Below are positions 51,401 to 62,965 of a DNA stretch of 64,000 nucleotides, one piece after another. How positions within the stretch are numbered: the stretch's first letter is position 1; every line of letters starts with the position of its first letter. Source of the stretch: Macrostomum hystrix. Lineage: Eukaryota; Platyhelminthes; Macrostomidae. The notes under the pieces were generated by a model. That model was not told the DNA's origin and made no database searches. It was given only the letters and a program-made list of their open reading frames with translations. The stretch lies in NCBI GenBank assembly GCA_950097015.1, contig CATNEN010000001.1:651501-715500 (forward strand), read 5' to 3'. The translations under genes and the position numbers were made by a program.

Positions 51401-54400
51401 AATGCTGACCCTCACATTCACCCCACTCTGCCAGATAAAGGCTGTCCCTCACAACCGCCCCACTCCGCTGGATAAGATCGAACTTTCGCATCCACTTCAC
51501 TCCGTATACATAAATGAAACCTCAAGCATCTGCAAAGTCTCACTCACCTCCACCATATCGCAGATGTGTCGCCTCAGGGTCTCTGGATGTGGAGGCTTTG
51601 ATCCGGACACCCACTGTGCAAATACTACCGGCTTGGTGGGCGTTGTAGGCTGAAATGGAAAAAATTGTCAGAGATCATCAACAAAGTGAAAGGTATATTA
51701 AATGACTGAAGAGAAAAAACTCACAGATAATAGACTTCGCGGTTCTCTCAAAAGCGACACTTCGTAGATGTCGTCTTCAGTGTAGTGACAATCAAGAGAC
51801 AGCTGAATGACAATTAGCAATTAGGTATTAAATTGTTGTCAGAGGCAACTATTAATTATTATCACAGAGCCAAATATTCTCTATTCTTGAAAATAAAATC
51901 TTACGCGCAGAGTGTTGCACAAGTCCTGATTTTCTTCAACCGGCAATGGCAGACGTTGAGCGGTGCGTAGTAGGGCCACTGTGTGCCCCAGTTGGGTCAC
52001 CTTGCGCCAGTTGATAATGTGGCTGTTGTCGCCAATTGTGTCAGGTATCGCTACACTCATTTGAATTAAATCTTTCAGATGAACCGCCCTGTTTCAAAAT
52101 GAAATAATGCTAATTATGTATCATATAATCCATCTAAAATGTACTTTTATCTTCTGACCTACTTTCACTACTCACAGAATCGGTATTTTAAAGTCCTGCG
52201 TCGCCTCCGAGTATTCCTTGCGATAGGTGTGAAAGTTATTGGACGAAGAAAGTAGTTCAACAAAGTCAATCAGAATCTGAAAATGTTCAAGGCCCGATGT
52301 TTGAGTACACTCAAAGTCTTGAACCAAAGTCTTTAAACGAAAAGACAGGAACTTACCTTTTGTGACCTCTGTGACAGGCAGGCATGGGTCTTGCTTAGCC
52401 GAGCGATTGAACTGTGTGTCAGGCCACCGATCACAGCCATCAAGGTGTTGTAGTTGTGGATTCTGTGCAGCTCCTGGCAAATGTGAAGTTAAAAAAGTAC
52501 AATTTAGAGATTCTAGAATAGATCTAGTTATTCTCTACGACAAAAAATTTGAGACAATCTTGAAGCACGCGCTGCACGCCTGCTCTACAAATGACCTTGA
52601 AACACGCGCTTTATGCATGTTGACCAGCGCTAGAAGTCGAATGACCTTAAACCATGCGCTGCGTGCGTGGTACATGATTAAATAATTTTATTGACCTTGA
52701 ATTATTCACTGTGTGTGATAAATAATTTACGAAGTTGAATGACCATGAATCAGGCGCTGCAACCGTGGTAAATAGAATTAGGAAGTCAAGCTGTCGGATT
52801 TTCTTCCTGAAGATTTTAATAATCGTCTTGAATCATGCAATGAGTAAATAATCAATTGAGTTTTTACAGAGTAAGTGAGCAAGTATTTTTTTATAAAAAC
52901 GTTCTTTTAAGAAAACAAAACTAATGATGTAACAAACCTCTGCCACTTCAAGAAACTTGGCCACAACTCGCGCTCTCTCAGCTGGCGTCGCCTTGCTGAG
53001 GATCATACACTGGACCCACTGCGACAGGCCGTTGAATAATGAAACCGATCTCTCCAAGCTGGGACTGCTGCGGAGATTCTCGCCTGTTGAGTAGCGCTTC
53101 AGATCAATCAGCTGAGTAGCGGAGCAAAAGCGTTTGAATATTTAAGCTTTCAACGATTTCACATTTCGCGCCTATGAGACACGCATTTCTCCCGTATCGC
53201 GCAGCTTCTCCCAGATAAGTTGTAAACCATCCACCTCACTCCGCCCGCCTAGGCTTTTAAACACCCACCTCACTCCGCCCGTCTAGTTTTTTAACCACCC
53301 ACCTCACTCCACCCGCCTAGGCTTTCAACTACCCACCTCCCACCGCCTCAAAAACGCTGCTCTGCCCTCCGCCAATCCGCCCTCCCTCCCACTGCATCTC
53401 AATATTCAATATTTGTACGAGCTGTGTTCATAGGAACCGCAAAGAATATTTATAGCCACTATTGAAGTCATCTCACTCTGATTCGACTGAAAGCCTTGAA
53501 CTCCAGTACAGTCAGCTGTGCAGCTAGCTGCTCGGCTTCAAGCTGATGAAACACCAGCGAGTTCACAGCCGCCCCGGCCGGCTTCGCCTTTTTCAACGAG
53601 TCCAAACGCAGCCACTGCCGTCGAGAACTGAAAATAAGAAACACCGAAATGGACACTAACGCTTCAAAGGTTTTAACTTCCGCTACTAAAAAGGCAGGTC
53701 GGAAAGTAAACCAGCTAATTTGAGACTGGGACTCACGTGTCTCCTAGACTCATCGCTGAGGCAGCCTCATCGTCCAGATCTCTGGCGTTGACTCGCTCAA
53801 AAAACGACTCCACCAATTGGGCCAAAGACTTATTAGCCTCGAATGCTTCGGGATATTTGTTGATCCAGAATCTTTGAAAAGTAATCATTGTTGGATACGT
53901 GGGAGTTAAATGCTTTGTACACAACGATTTTTGATAATATAAACAACCTTAGTCACCTAGTTCAATAGCCTGTATGCACAGCCATCTCACTCCTTCACAC
54001 TCGAAGCTCTCTAGACACCCACCTCACTCCTTCACACCCGGAGATCTCTAGACACCCACCTCACTCCTTCAGACCCAGAGATCTCTAGACACTCACCTCA
54101 CTCCTTCACACCCGCAGATCTCTAGACACCCACCTCACTCCTTCACACCCGCAGATCTCTAGACACCCACCTCACTCCTTCACACCCGCAGATCTCTAGA
54201 CACCCACCTCACTCCTTCACACCCGAAGATCTCTAGACACTCACCTCACTCCTTCACACCCGGAGATCTCTAGACACCCACCTCACTCCTTCAAATCGAA
54301 GCTCGCTGGACACCCACCTCTCTCCTTCACACTAGAATCCTCTCGACACACTCTCTAAGCAGCTCTCTGCATCAAGGAAGCCTTTTGAGCCTTCATTTCC

Positions 54401-57400
54401 CAAACAGTTTTTTTTCTAGATTTAAGGGCGGTGAAAGAAGCCAAAAAAAGTGACAGAATTTTCCTAATTTTTCTATCCGCAGAAAATATTACATTTTCTG
54501 CAGCCATTGCTGCGTGACGAGATTTAACCACCCGCTGGCTTTCCTAGGACAAGTCTTGAATGAGTCTCTTTATTAGTAATCCCAGCGCTTGTGTCGGCTG
54601 CTTTTGACACTCAATCGCGATGGTGTCTCCCATCCTCAATCCCTTTTTTCAAAGCCTCACCGTTTTGACGCTTTTGAGCTTTCAAATCAGTGGCTTTAAG
54701 AAAAGAAGATTGCGACAAGTCAATTCGCTGACAAAACAAGGAGAAAACTGGAGATGACTTGCTTTTGAGCCATGTGATATGTCAAAGCTTTCAAAAACTA
54801 TAGCTATTTACCTGCGATTCCAGCCAAAAGACTAACAACAATGTTTTCAACTTGTTTTCTTTCTCTGTCTTGATGCTTATTACCCACATTCCTACATTCA
54901 CGCAAACCATTTGATACCACTTTTGTTCTCCACTAGCAGTCTAGCTGACTTATGTTAGCAAGACCAGACACGAAGCTGGAGTGGACTGAAAACTGGATAA
55001 ATTCAAGATCATTTAACACCCAACTCACTCCGCCAGTTCAGACCCTTGAAATACCCACCTCACTCCGCCAGTTCAGACCCTGGAAATACCCACCTCACTC
55101 CGCCAGTTCAGACCCTGGAAATACCCACCTCACTCCGCCACTTCAGACCCTTGAAACACCCACCTCACTCCGCCAGTTCAGACCCTTGAAACACCCACCT
55201 CACTCCGCCCGAAAAGACTCTTGAAACACCCACCTCACTCCGTCCGATAAGACCCTTGAAGCACCCACCTCACTCCGCCCGATAAGACCCTTGAAGCACC
55301 CACCTCACTCCGCCAGTTCAGACCCCAAAAAACATTCACCTCACGTCTGGTTTTACTACGGGTGTGTCATAAGTAATGTCACTGTGGTTGTTGTGCGGGA
55401 ACCCAAAGCAATAATCATCCAAATATATTATATTCTGAAAGTACAATTATTGAGAAGTTGCCACCACACCTGAGCAGCAATTTTAATGTCTATGGCCAAA
55501 ACTGTCGCAAGAATTTGTTAATCAGATTTAGCAAGCGCAACGCGATGAAATCTTCTTTTTGCAACGAGCAAAACTCAACATGAATCACGACAAGATGCAC
55601 ATCCAGTTCTACGCTTTCATTCGCTTCAAGCTTGGAAAATCTGCACTTGAAGTAGAGGAGGATCTCCGGAACACACTGCCAGACAACTGCCCAACTCGCA
55701 GGACAATTTACAGGTGGTTTCAGAACTTTACAGATCCTGGGTTCGAATTGGGAGATGCCGCCAGATCTGGACGACCATGTTCAACCAGGACAATAGAGAA
55801 CATCGAAGTCATCAGCGACCTGGTCAAGGAAGACCCGCGGCAGTCTGTCAGGGAGCTAGCGGACTGCTTGGAGATTGATTTCAAGACAGTCCATCGCATC
55901 TTGACAGAGGATCTCCATCTCCGAAACGTCTGCTCGGTCTGGGTGCCCCATGACCTCACTGCGGACCAACGTCAGGCCCGCGTGAACTGCGCCAATCAGA
56001 TCCGCAAGGTGTTCAGCAGCCGGGGCTTGGATGACATCCTAAACTGCCTGGTTGTTGAGGATGAGACCTGGCTCCACCTGGATGGCAAAAGCAGCAAGGC
56101 AGACAATCGCTGCTGGCTGGGAGCTGGGGACTCCAGGCTGACTGTGACCAGGAGGTCCATCTCAGACAAGAAGACCATGCTGCTGGTGGCATTCACGCCA
56201 AACAAACGAGTCTCCATCTGTACAACTCCGCCAAACACCAAGGTCGATGGCCAGTACTTCATCGACTTTGTCCGACACACTGGGAACCTCTGGCGCACGC
56301 TCCGGTCAAACCCGATTCACCTGAAAGAAGTTCTGTGGCAGATGGACAACGCACGGCCCCACACCTGTCAGGCTGTTTCGGATTTTCTGGCTGGACGGCG
56401 AGTAAATCTGCTCTGGCAGAGTCCCTACAGCCCAGACTTCAACTTGTGCGACAGGTTTCTCTTTAAATGGCTGAAGGCAGACTTTTCCCAGAGAAGTTTC
56501 GCAAACCATGATGAGGTCAAAGAAGCCGCGTTGCACTGGTTCCGACAGCTGGAGGAAAAACACCTGCAGGCTGAGGTAGAGAAGCTGTACGAGCACTGCC
56601 AGAGGGTGATTGATATTGGGGGACACTATGTTGTTGATTGATACAGTTTCGTTCATCTGCGATTGTTAGTTGGTCTGTTTTACCCTCAGTGACATTACTT
56701 ATGACACACCCGAAGTACTACCCACTTTATTCAACCGGTTTATAACATAAACGCCCCTTTGTATAATTATTTTTTATCACCTGATTATTTATTTTTTAAA
56801 CTGAAACAATGTTTCCAATTTTCGTATAAAAACTTTTCAGAATTTTCAGAGTCGCTTTAAGTTTAAGCTTTTGTTTGAAGCAAAAATCACAAATGAGAAT
56901 GGATTTTCTTAGAGAACTTTTTTGAAGCCCTATAGAGTGCAGTATACAAATATTAATGCCTATAGCTCGTTATTAGACCAAGTTGCACCCCTTGCAGAGG
57001 CTGGAAACGGTATGGCGAAAAACTTGGGCTGGTGAATCTTTCTCTTCCCTCCGCACAACTACACCCCACTGCTTTCTTCCCAACTCCCATCCCCATCTAG
57101 CTAAGCAGATCCGACTGTCCACTCGACCGTAAGTGAAACACCCAGTATATATTACGAGTACTGAGTATAGGACTCGCTACACGAGAAAGATAGCCGCCGT
57201 GATGAGAGGAGAGAAGTGAAAAAAGCACTCAGTCTTCGCACTCTGTTAATTCCATGCTAGTTCTTGAACTAGACACACTGCACATATACACACAGTACAT
57301 ACTTGCAACTCTGTTGATACTAACACTTGCACGGCTGCTTTCTATGCTCTACTGAAATTGATTTTTAACAAGAAATATGGGCTAGTTTGTTTTCGACCAC

Positions 57401-60400
57401 TTCTTGGATTGAAGATTCGGAGTTGCTATGTGAAGATTCGGAGTTGCTATGTGAGGATTCGGAGTCTCTGTGTGAAGATTCGGAGTTGCTATGTGAAGAT
57501 TCGGAGTTGCTATGTGAGGATTCGGAGTTGCTATGTGAGGATTCGGAGTTGCTATGTGAAGATTCGGAGTTGCTATGTGAGGATTCGGAGTTGCTATGTG
57601 AAGATTCGGAGTTGCTATGTTAAGATTCAGAGTTGCTATGTGAAGATTCGGAGTTGCTATGTGAAGATTCGGAGTTGCTATGCGTAGATTCGGAGTCATG
57701 AACATCCGAATTGGAAAACTCACCGGATCATTAAGAGGCCGCGCCTGAGTGTCTGCCTGTTGCTCTGGCACAAGCTGATGATCGTGGAAGCGACTGTCAA
57801 CGAGTCAGAGATCCATTCGTGCATCAGGAAGAAGACTGACAAAAAGTCTTGATTAGCAACTGAAGCCTCCTTGCTGCTAATGTCTGCGTTAGTGTTTGTG
57901 AAAGCATCATAGAGATCATTTTTATTTCATGAAGCAACATTAAAGTTGATTTTAAACTCAGTAAAACAAATCACTAACCAAAGCAGGACACTCCAAATTC
58001 TACTAGGCTGGGAATTGTGCCGCCTCGCACAACCACCTCAGAGTTAGCGGCAACTCCGCTGTGTGATTCGTCCAGTAGCAACAAGTCGTTTTTCAATCTG
58101 GCAAGGTGACTGCAAAAAATGTTTTTGAAAAGCCCGTTACTGATAAATAATAATAATCTAACCCATTAATAATAATAATAATTGCAGAAGAGCTGTGGCA
58201 ATCGCACATCATTTGGTGACACTAGACCCGCAGCCAGCGAAGAGGCAATTCTGCCCATTTCGCTGACTCCTGAGCACACACGTATACAGATACTGAACGC
58301 AGGCACATGCTCACCCAGGTGTGTACATCTGCCCTGACTTTCTCATCTTCAGGCAGTGCAGATTTAACTGTGCCTTGGAGGTTTGCCCTTCTCTCCGCGG
58401 CTGCACCCCAAAAAATGTGGCCTCGCCGTGGAATCGAGCTTGGGGACATTGTTGCGAGAGACAAACGCGATAACTACTGTGCCACAGACCCTCTAACCTA
58501 ACACCTTAGCCACAACCAAACACCTTAACGCCTTAGCATCATTGTTTCAACACTCCGACCTGATAACACCTTAGCATCACTGTTTCACACACTCCGACCT
58601 GATAACACCTTAGCATCACTGTTTCACACACTCCGACCTGATAACACCTTAGCATCACTGTTTCACACACTCCGACCTGATAACGCCTTAGCATCATTGT
58701 TTCAACACTCCGACCTGATAACACCTTAGCATCACTGTTTCACACACTCCGACCTGATAACACCTTAGCATCACTGTTTCACACACTCCGACCTGATAAC
58801 ACCTTAGCATCACTGTTTCACACACTCCGACCTGATAACACCTTAGCATCACTGTTTCACACACTCCGACCTGATAACACCTTAGCATCACTGTTTCACA
58901 CACTCCGACCTGATAGCACCTTAGCATCACTGTTTCACACACTCCGACCTGATAACACCTTAGCATCACTGTTTCACACACTCCGACCTGATAACACCTT
59001 AGCATCACTGTTTCACACACTCCGACCTGATAACACCTTAGCATCACTGTTTCACACACTCCGACCTGATAACACCTTAGCATCACTGTTTCACACACTC
59101 CGACCTGATAACACCTTAGCATCACTGTTTCACACACTCCGACCTGATAACACCTTAGCATCACTGTTTCACACACTCCGACCTGATAACACCTTAGCAT
59201 CACTGTTTCACACACTCCGACCTGATAACACCTTAGCATCACTGTTTCACACACTCCGACCTGATAACACCTTAGCATCACTGTTTCACACACTCCGACC
59301 TGATAACACCTTAGCATCACTGTTTCACACACTCCGACCTGATAACACCTTAGCATCACTGTTTCACACACTCCGACCTGATAACACCTTAGCATCACTG
59401 TTTCACACACTCCGACCTGATAACACCTTAGCATCACTGTTTCACACACTCCGACCTGATAGCACCTTAGCATCACTGTTTCACACACTCCGACCTGATA
59501 GCACCTTAGCATCACTGTTTCACACACTCCGACCTGATAACACCTTAGCATCACTGTTTCACACACTCCGACCTGATAACACCTTAGCATCACTGTTTCA
59601 CACACTCCGACCTGATAACACCTTAGCCTCACTGTTTCACACACTCCGACCTGATAGCACCTTAGCATCACTGTTTCACACACTCCGACCTGATAACACC
59701 TTAGCCTCACTGTTTCACACACTCCGACCTGATAACACCTTAGCATCACTGTTTCACACACTCCGACCTGATAACACCTTAGCATCACTGTTTCACACAC
59801 TCCGACCTGATAACACCTTAGCATCACTGTTTCACACACTCCGACCTGATAGCACCTTAGCATCACTGTTTCACACACTCCGACCTGATAACACCTTGGC
59901 CCTATTTTAGGCAAAACTTAAACCAGGTGAAAAAACACCAAGTAAAGCACAGAAAGATATTCTTCAACGTCAGACATCCGTATGACGAGACATTGTTTGG
60001 TAAAAAGGTGCTGCGGCAGACAGCGCCACAGTTCGGGCCAGGCAGAATAGCAGAAAGCATTGTTTTCCAACTCAAAATCCCCTTGGGTTTTCAGAGGGCC
60101 GGCAAGGAAGTTTGTCAAGAGAGAGAGTCAGAGAAGAGAGAAAGATACACACACTGTGCCTTGCATTTTGAGTTTACCGTACATTAGGCGATATCGAGCA
60201 AGCAGTGACAGAGATTTATTTCAAAAGTGATTTATTTCGACAATCCTCTTGCCATGGAAATGGAAAATGGCAAAAAATTCAATTTGAGTATCTTATTTTT
60301 AATCAAATAATAGAAGAACAAGGGATGGATTCGAGGTTAGACTTTAACACACCAGCTTTATCCGATCAGATCAATCAACTGAAGCAATTCTGTGGATAGC

Positions 60401-61639
60401 AGATGTGAAATTGGGAAATGTATTTTTCTGTCAAGAATTTATTTTAAAATTGATCAAAAATTCTGTCAGCTACATCCAGCAGCTTAAGCTTGAGTCCCAG
60501 TGGCTCTGAAGTAAATCATTTGTCCTTTCTCTTCTCCTTTAATCTTTGCGGAGGAGGTTGCTAAAATTAGACAGGTCTTTGAAACACACTTTTGATTTGG
60601 ATTATCAAAAAGGAGGAAATTGAAATAAATGTAGGAAGAGAACACTTTGGGTGGATCTTAACTAATGCTAAATTAGATTATACTCGTAATATTCGTTTTA
60701 GTGTTAGACTAGTTTTTATCTCCTTACGCAGAAAGTGTTTCATTTTTTCTCGCTTGAATTTTGTTGTGACAAAGAGAATTAGCTAAATGTTTCTCCTAAG
60801 TCCTAATTTGTTAAATGAGCTATTTTTAGCATCCAAGGTCAGTTGTCACGCGTTGCTTGTGTGCTTGCGGATGTTAATTTAGGGGCGCACTTTCTAGTCT
60901 TCAAGGTCAGATGGCACGTGACCAGAGCTTGAAGAAAAGATATAAAATGTAAAATAAAAAGTAATGAAAAAGGCTGATAAACGTAAGATAAATTGAATAC
61001 AAATCAATACATGAGAGGCAAATTAGCAACAACAAACGGTTAAATTGAATGAAGGAAGGCAAAAACGAAGGTAAAAAAAATAGCCAATCGATCGAGGTGC
61101 GACCAAGGTAGTACGCGCTCGTGATCGCGGAAAAACTGCTGCTAAACTACGCACAGCGAGCGTTGCAATATCCTGTGTGTTTTGCTGCTCCCGTCGAGGA
61201 CTCATTAAATAGTACGAGTAAGGTCTGGCGTCCCCCCTCCCCCAAAGCTCAAAGTCGTACACTTAATTGTGTAAAAGAAATATTACGATCGCCTATTAAG
61301 TTTTATTGACTTCTAGTCTGCGTTTCTTAGAAACCTAAGCCTGAAGTATTACAAAAACAGGTTGATTGAAAAAAGCAATTTACATAAAGTGAGCCTGCAA
61401 TAACAAGAGGTAGGAAAGTGAATAATAACAATGGCGATAACACAAGGACGCGCAGTCTTACCTGGTGGTCGCCGAGTGGTCTTCTCTGCCTCTGACAACG
61501 GCTGCATCGTCAGTAGAGTGTCGACAATGCGACGCGGAAAGTGTGGCATAGCTGCGTCGCTTCTGCAGACTGGGCGACTGAGGCGTCGTCGGTTGTGCCG
61601 ATAACGATGATCTTTGTTGTCGCTGACTGTGAGCTGGTG

Positions 61640-61676
<37 letters not shown>

Positions 61677-61738
61677 ATTCTGTTGCTGCTGCTGCTGCTG
61701 CTGTTGTTGATGATTCAACATCTTGGGTGATGAAGAGT
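45488..61738 (-). CDS. RASGRP: RasGRP-family Ras/Rap guanine-nucleotide exchange factor (at least 15 exons)
   Basis: Minus-strand exons: 61738-61462, 58109-57979, 57883-57724, 53871-53737, 53627-53477, 53111-52938, 52473-52357, 52276-52176, 52088-51905, 51802-51725, 51649-51548, 50774-50659, 49909-49572, 48678-48299, 45658-45488. All phases join (about 870 codons, stop 45488-45490). Order: polyQ leader; REM domain ([23 protein letters not shown]); CDC25 domain ([53 protein letters not shown]); EF-hand 1 ([12 protein letters not shown]) and 2 ([12 protein letters not shown]), both with full calcium ligands; C1 domain ([11 protein letters not shown]...CHKHC-type ligands complete); polyG; C-terminal coiled coil ([13 protein letters not shown]). 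It activates Ras/Rap in response to calcium and diacylglycerol. The exon at 61738 may be preceded by an unseen exon; ATG 61721 is the first start inside it. Confidence 0.92.
45770..47140. repeat. 19-bp minisatellite in the last RasGRP intron
   Basis: About 65 units of TATCCTTCAGGCTCCTATT-like sequence with local variants (CTGCTCATCCTTCAGTATC at 46800-46960). Long open frames here are artefacts. Confidence 0.9.
47141..47860. other. Last RasGRP intron, unremarkable AT-rich DNA
   Basis: No exon or repeat is recognised. Confidence 0.4.
47861..48225. repeat. GATA/GATT simple repeat in the last RasGRP intron
   Basis: Degenerate TAGATTGATAGATTGA tetranucleotide-based repeat. Confidence 0.88.
48724..48960 (-). 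repeat. tRNA-derived SINE family B, reversed copy
   Basis: On the minus strand it carries a B box GGTTCGATTCC and the family body (GGGTACCAGCATTAGCTGGG, GAGGGTGGGTGTGGCGTCCC). It lies about 45 bp upstream of the 48678 acceptor of RasGRP. Confidence 0.82.
48965..49375 (-). repeat. Unclassified interspersed repeat C, reversed copy
   Basis: Reverse complement of the repeat at 42465-42865 with moderate divergence. It directly abuts the family B SINE, inside a RasGRP intron. Confidence 0.7.
49993..50232 (-). repeat. SINE family A, 5'-truncated reversed copy
   Basis: Carries the reverse complement of the family A body (GACACTAGACCCGCAGCCAG; TGCCTTGGAGGTTGGCC). It lies in the intron between the RasGRP EF-hand 1 and EF-hand 2/C1 exons. 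Confidence 0.78.
50233..50658. other. RasGRP intron between the EF-hand exons, nothing recognised
   Basis: AT-rich, no coding signal. Confidence 0.4.
50880..51475. repeat. ~36-bp minisatellite in a RasGRP intron
   Basis: About 17 units of CTGACCCTCACATTCACCCC + ACTCCGCCAGATAAAG, with 4-bp CCAG insertions in some units. Confidence 0.9.
53215..53400. repeat. Short minisatellite in a RasGRP intron
   Basis: Four to five degenerate units with ACCCACCTCACTCCGCCCGC. Confidence 0.75.
53985..54345. repeat. ~37-bp minisatellite in a RasGRP intron
   Basis: About ten units of CACCCACCTCACTCCTTCAC + ACCCGCAGATCTCTAGA. Confidence 0.88.
54346..55009. other. RasGRP intron between two minisatellites, nothing recognised
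   Basis: No exon or repeat is seen. Confidence 0.4.
55010..55345. repeat. ~33-bp minisatellite next to the mariner insertion
   Basis: About nine units of ACACCCACCTCACTCCGCCA + GTTCAGACCCTTGAA. The mariner at 55356 begins just beyond its last unit. Confidence 0.88.
55356..56715 (+). mobile_element. Intact mariner transposon
   Basis: A 1,360-bp unit flanked by TA (55354-55355 and 56716-56717). The 29-bp inverted repeats start CTWCGGGTGTGTCATAAGTA and differ at one position. It carries a complete transposase. It is inserted in the RasGRP intron between 57723 and 53872, in antisense to that gene. Confidence 0.93.
55559..56641 (+). CDS. Mariner transposase (DD34D)
   Basis: 360 residues; a start at the second ATG ([10 protein letters not shown], codon 8) is also possible. 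The N-terminal helix-turn-helix region ends in [10 protein letters not shown], followed by the linker [13 protein letters not shown]. The catalytic triad is Asp ~167 ([10 protein letters not shown]), Asp ~262 (QMDNARPH) and Asp ~297 ([10 protein letters not shown]), with exactly 34 residues between the last two, the mariner signature. The canonical WVPHxL motif is present as WVPHDLT. The YSPDF segment is intact. No stop or frameshift is seen, so the protein may be active. It cuts and pastes its element at TA sites. Confidence 0.94.
   Translation: MQRAKLNMNHDKMHIQFYAFIRFKLGKSALEVEEDLRNTLPDNCPTRRTIYRWFQNFTDPGFELGDAARSGRPCSTRTIENIEVISDLVKEDPRQSVRELADCLEIDFKTVHRILTEDLHLRNVCSVWVPHDLTADQRQARVNCANQIRKVFSSRGLDDILNCLVVEDETWLHLDGKSSKADNRCWLGAGDSRLTVTRRSISDKKTMLLVAFTPNKRVSICTTPPNTKVDGQYFIDFVRHTGNLWRTLRSNPIHLKEVLWQMDNARPHTCQAVSDFLAGRRVNLLWQSPYSPDFNLCDRFLFKWLKADFSQRSFANHDEVKEAALHWFRQLEEKHLQAEVEKLYEHCQRVIDIGGHYVVD
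56718..57400. other. RasGRP intron right of the mariner
   Basis: AT-rich; no exon or repeat recognised. Confidence 0.4.
57410..57700. repeat. 20-bp minisatellite adjoining a RasGRP REM exon
   Basis: About 14 units of GATTCGGAGTTGCTATGTGA, ending about 25 bp 3' (gene sense) of the donor at 57723. Confidence 0.9.
58163..58498 (-). repeat. tRNA-derived SINE family A, full-length reversed copy
   Basis: On the minus strand: tRNA-like head (GGGTCTGTGGCACAGTAGTT, AGCTCGATTCC), family body, and tail GCAATTATTATTATTATT. Confidence 0.82.
58515..59900. repeat. 39-bp minisatellite in a RasGRP intron
   Basis: About 35 units of TGTTTCACACACTCCGACCT + GATAACACCTTAGCATCAC, nearly identical. The unit length is a multiple of three, so a 13-residue repeat stays open on the minus strand for over 400 codons. 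This is not a gene. Confidence 0.93.
59906..61461. other. Large RasGRP intron, unremarkable
   Basis: No exon with homology. Short frames at 59927-60187 and 60205-60399 are unsupported. Confidence 0.4.
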
Positions 61739-61980
61739 CTAAAATAGTTTTTTATCCAATGAAATTTTTCTGTTCTTCTTTTGAATAATGCATTCTGTAG
61801 AACAGTTAAACAATTTCAAACAGGAAGCTCCATGTTGAGCCTAGAAATAATAACAGTGCCGGTCCGAAAACGAAAACCAAAGATTGATACTGTTGCGCTA
61901 CCGTTGTCTCTGAAAGCTTCTTATATGCTCTTTTGAGTCTTTACTTGGATTTTTTGTTCTGCTTTTATTTCTTCTTATAG

Positions 61981-62247
61981 TTGTACCGAGTCGGGCTGGG
62001 TTGGAGGGTGAGAGCGAAAAGCTACTCAAGTACACTTGGCCGCCGCCCCGGAGACGAAATCCCTTCTGCCCAGACCCACTCCCCATCCAACGCTAGCGCA
62101 AACAGCCTTCCCAAGAGTTTCCCAGGACCCGGCGAGCTACCGCCGCCCTCTCCTCCGCCGCCGACCAGAACTCTCGATTCGACTCCCAAGCGGCCAGCCA
62201 AAATGAAGTCTTTCAACATTCTGGAAGCTTTGGAAGTTCAATCTTAA
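61981..62247 (+). CDS. Possible terminal exon of a plus-strand gene (Ser/Pro-rich)
   Basis: A pyrimidine tract and acceptor (CTTCTTATAG, ending 61980) open an 88-codon frame rich in Ser and Pro (PGELPPPSPPPPTRT), ending KSFNILEALEVQS and a stop. An AATAAA lies at 62368-62373, 121 bp further on. Codon use looks coding. No domain or upstream exon on this strand is recognised, and the minus-strand RasGRP exon starts only 240 bp to the left. It may be the 3' end of an unknown gene or a chance frame. Confidence 0.35.
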   Translation: MYRVGLGWRVRAKSYSSTLGRRPGDEIPSAQTHSPSNASANSLPKSFPGPGELPPPSPPPPTRTLDSTPKRPAKMKSFNILEALEVQS

Positions 62248-62367
62248 TGCGAGTCCGCCTGGCTGGTGGAACAACTTGGACTTTACCCAGTATATGCAAC
62301 TGTACAGGCCCCTCACGCCTCATTATTAGCACTCGCTTACTTAATGTAAGACGTCAATCAGTACATC

Positions 62368-62373
62368 AATAAA
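62368..62373 (+). terminator. Candidate polyadenylation signal AATAAA
   Basis: Located 121 bp after the stop of the frame at 61981-62247. Confidence 0.3.
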
Positions 62374-62377
62374 TCTG

Positions 62378-62965
62378 TCTGTCTATCCATCAATCTATCC
62401 ATCCATCAATCCATCTATCAATCCATCTATCAACCTATTTATCAATCCATCTATCAATCAATCTATCAATCCATCTATCAATCAATCTATCAATCCATCT
62501 ATCAATCCATCTGTCTACCTATCTATCAATCCATCTATCAATCCATCTATCAATCCATCTATCAATCTATCAATCAATCCATCTGTCTACCTATCTATCA
62601 ATCCATCAATCAATCCATCTAACAATCCGTCTATCAATCCATCCATCAATCCATCTATCAATCCATCTATCAACCAATTTATCAATCCATCTATCAATCA
62701 ATCTATCAATCCATCTATCAATCCATCTATCAATCCATCTATCAATCCATCTATCAATCCATCTATCAATCCATCTATCAATCCATCTATCAATCCATCT
62801 ATCAATCCATCTATCAATCCATCTATCAATCCATCTATCAACCTATTTATCAATCCATCTAACAATCCATCTATCAATCCATCTATCAATCAATCTATCA
62901 ATCCATCTATCAATCCATCTGTCTATCTATCTATCTATCAATCTATCTACCATATCATCTATTTA
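62378..62965. repeat. ATCT/ATCA/ATCC simple repeat
   Basis: About 590 bp based on a 12-bp ATCTATCAATCC unit. Confidence 0.92.

Noticed and set aside
58694-59914. 406-codon minus-strand frame with a 13-residue repeat
   Set aside because: Product of a 39-bp intronic minisatellite whose length is a multiple of three; it lies within a RasGRP intron with phase-matched exons on both sides.
62698-62889. Minus-strand frame of repeated DGLI
   Set aside because: Reading of a 12-bp simple repeat.
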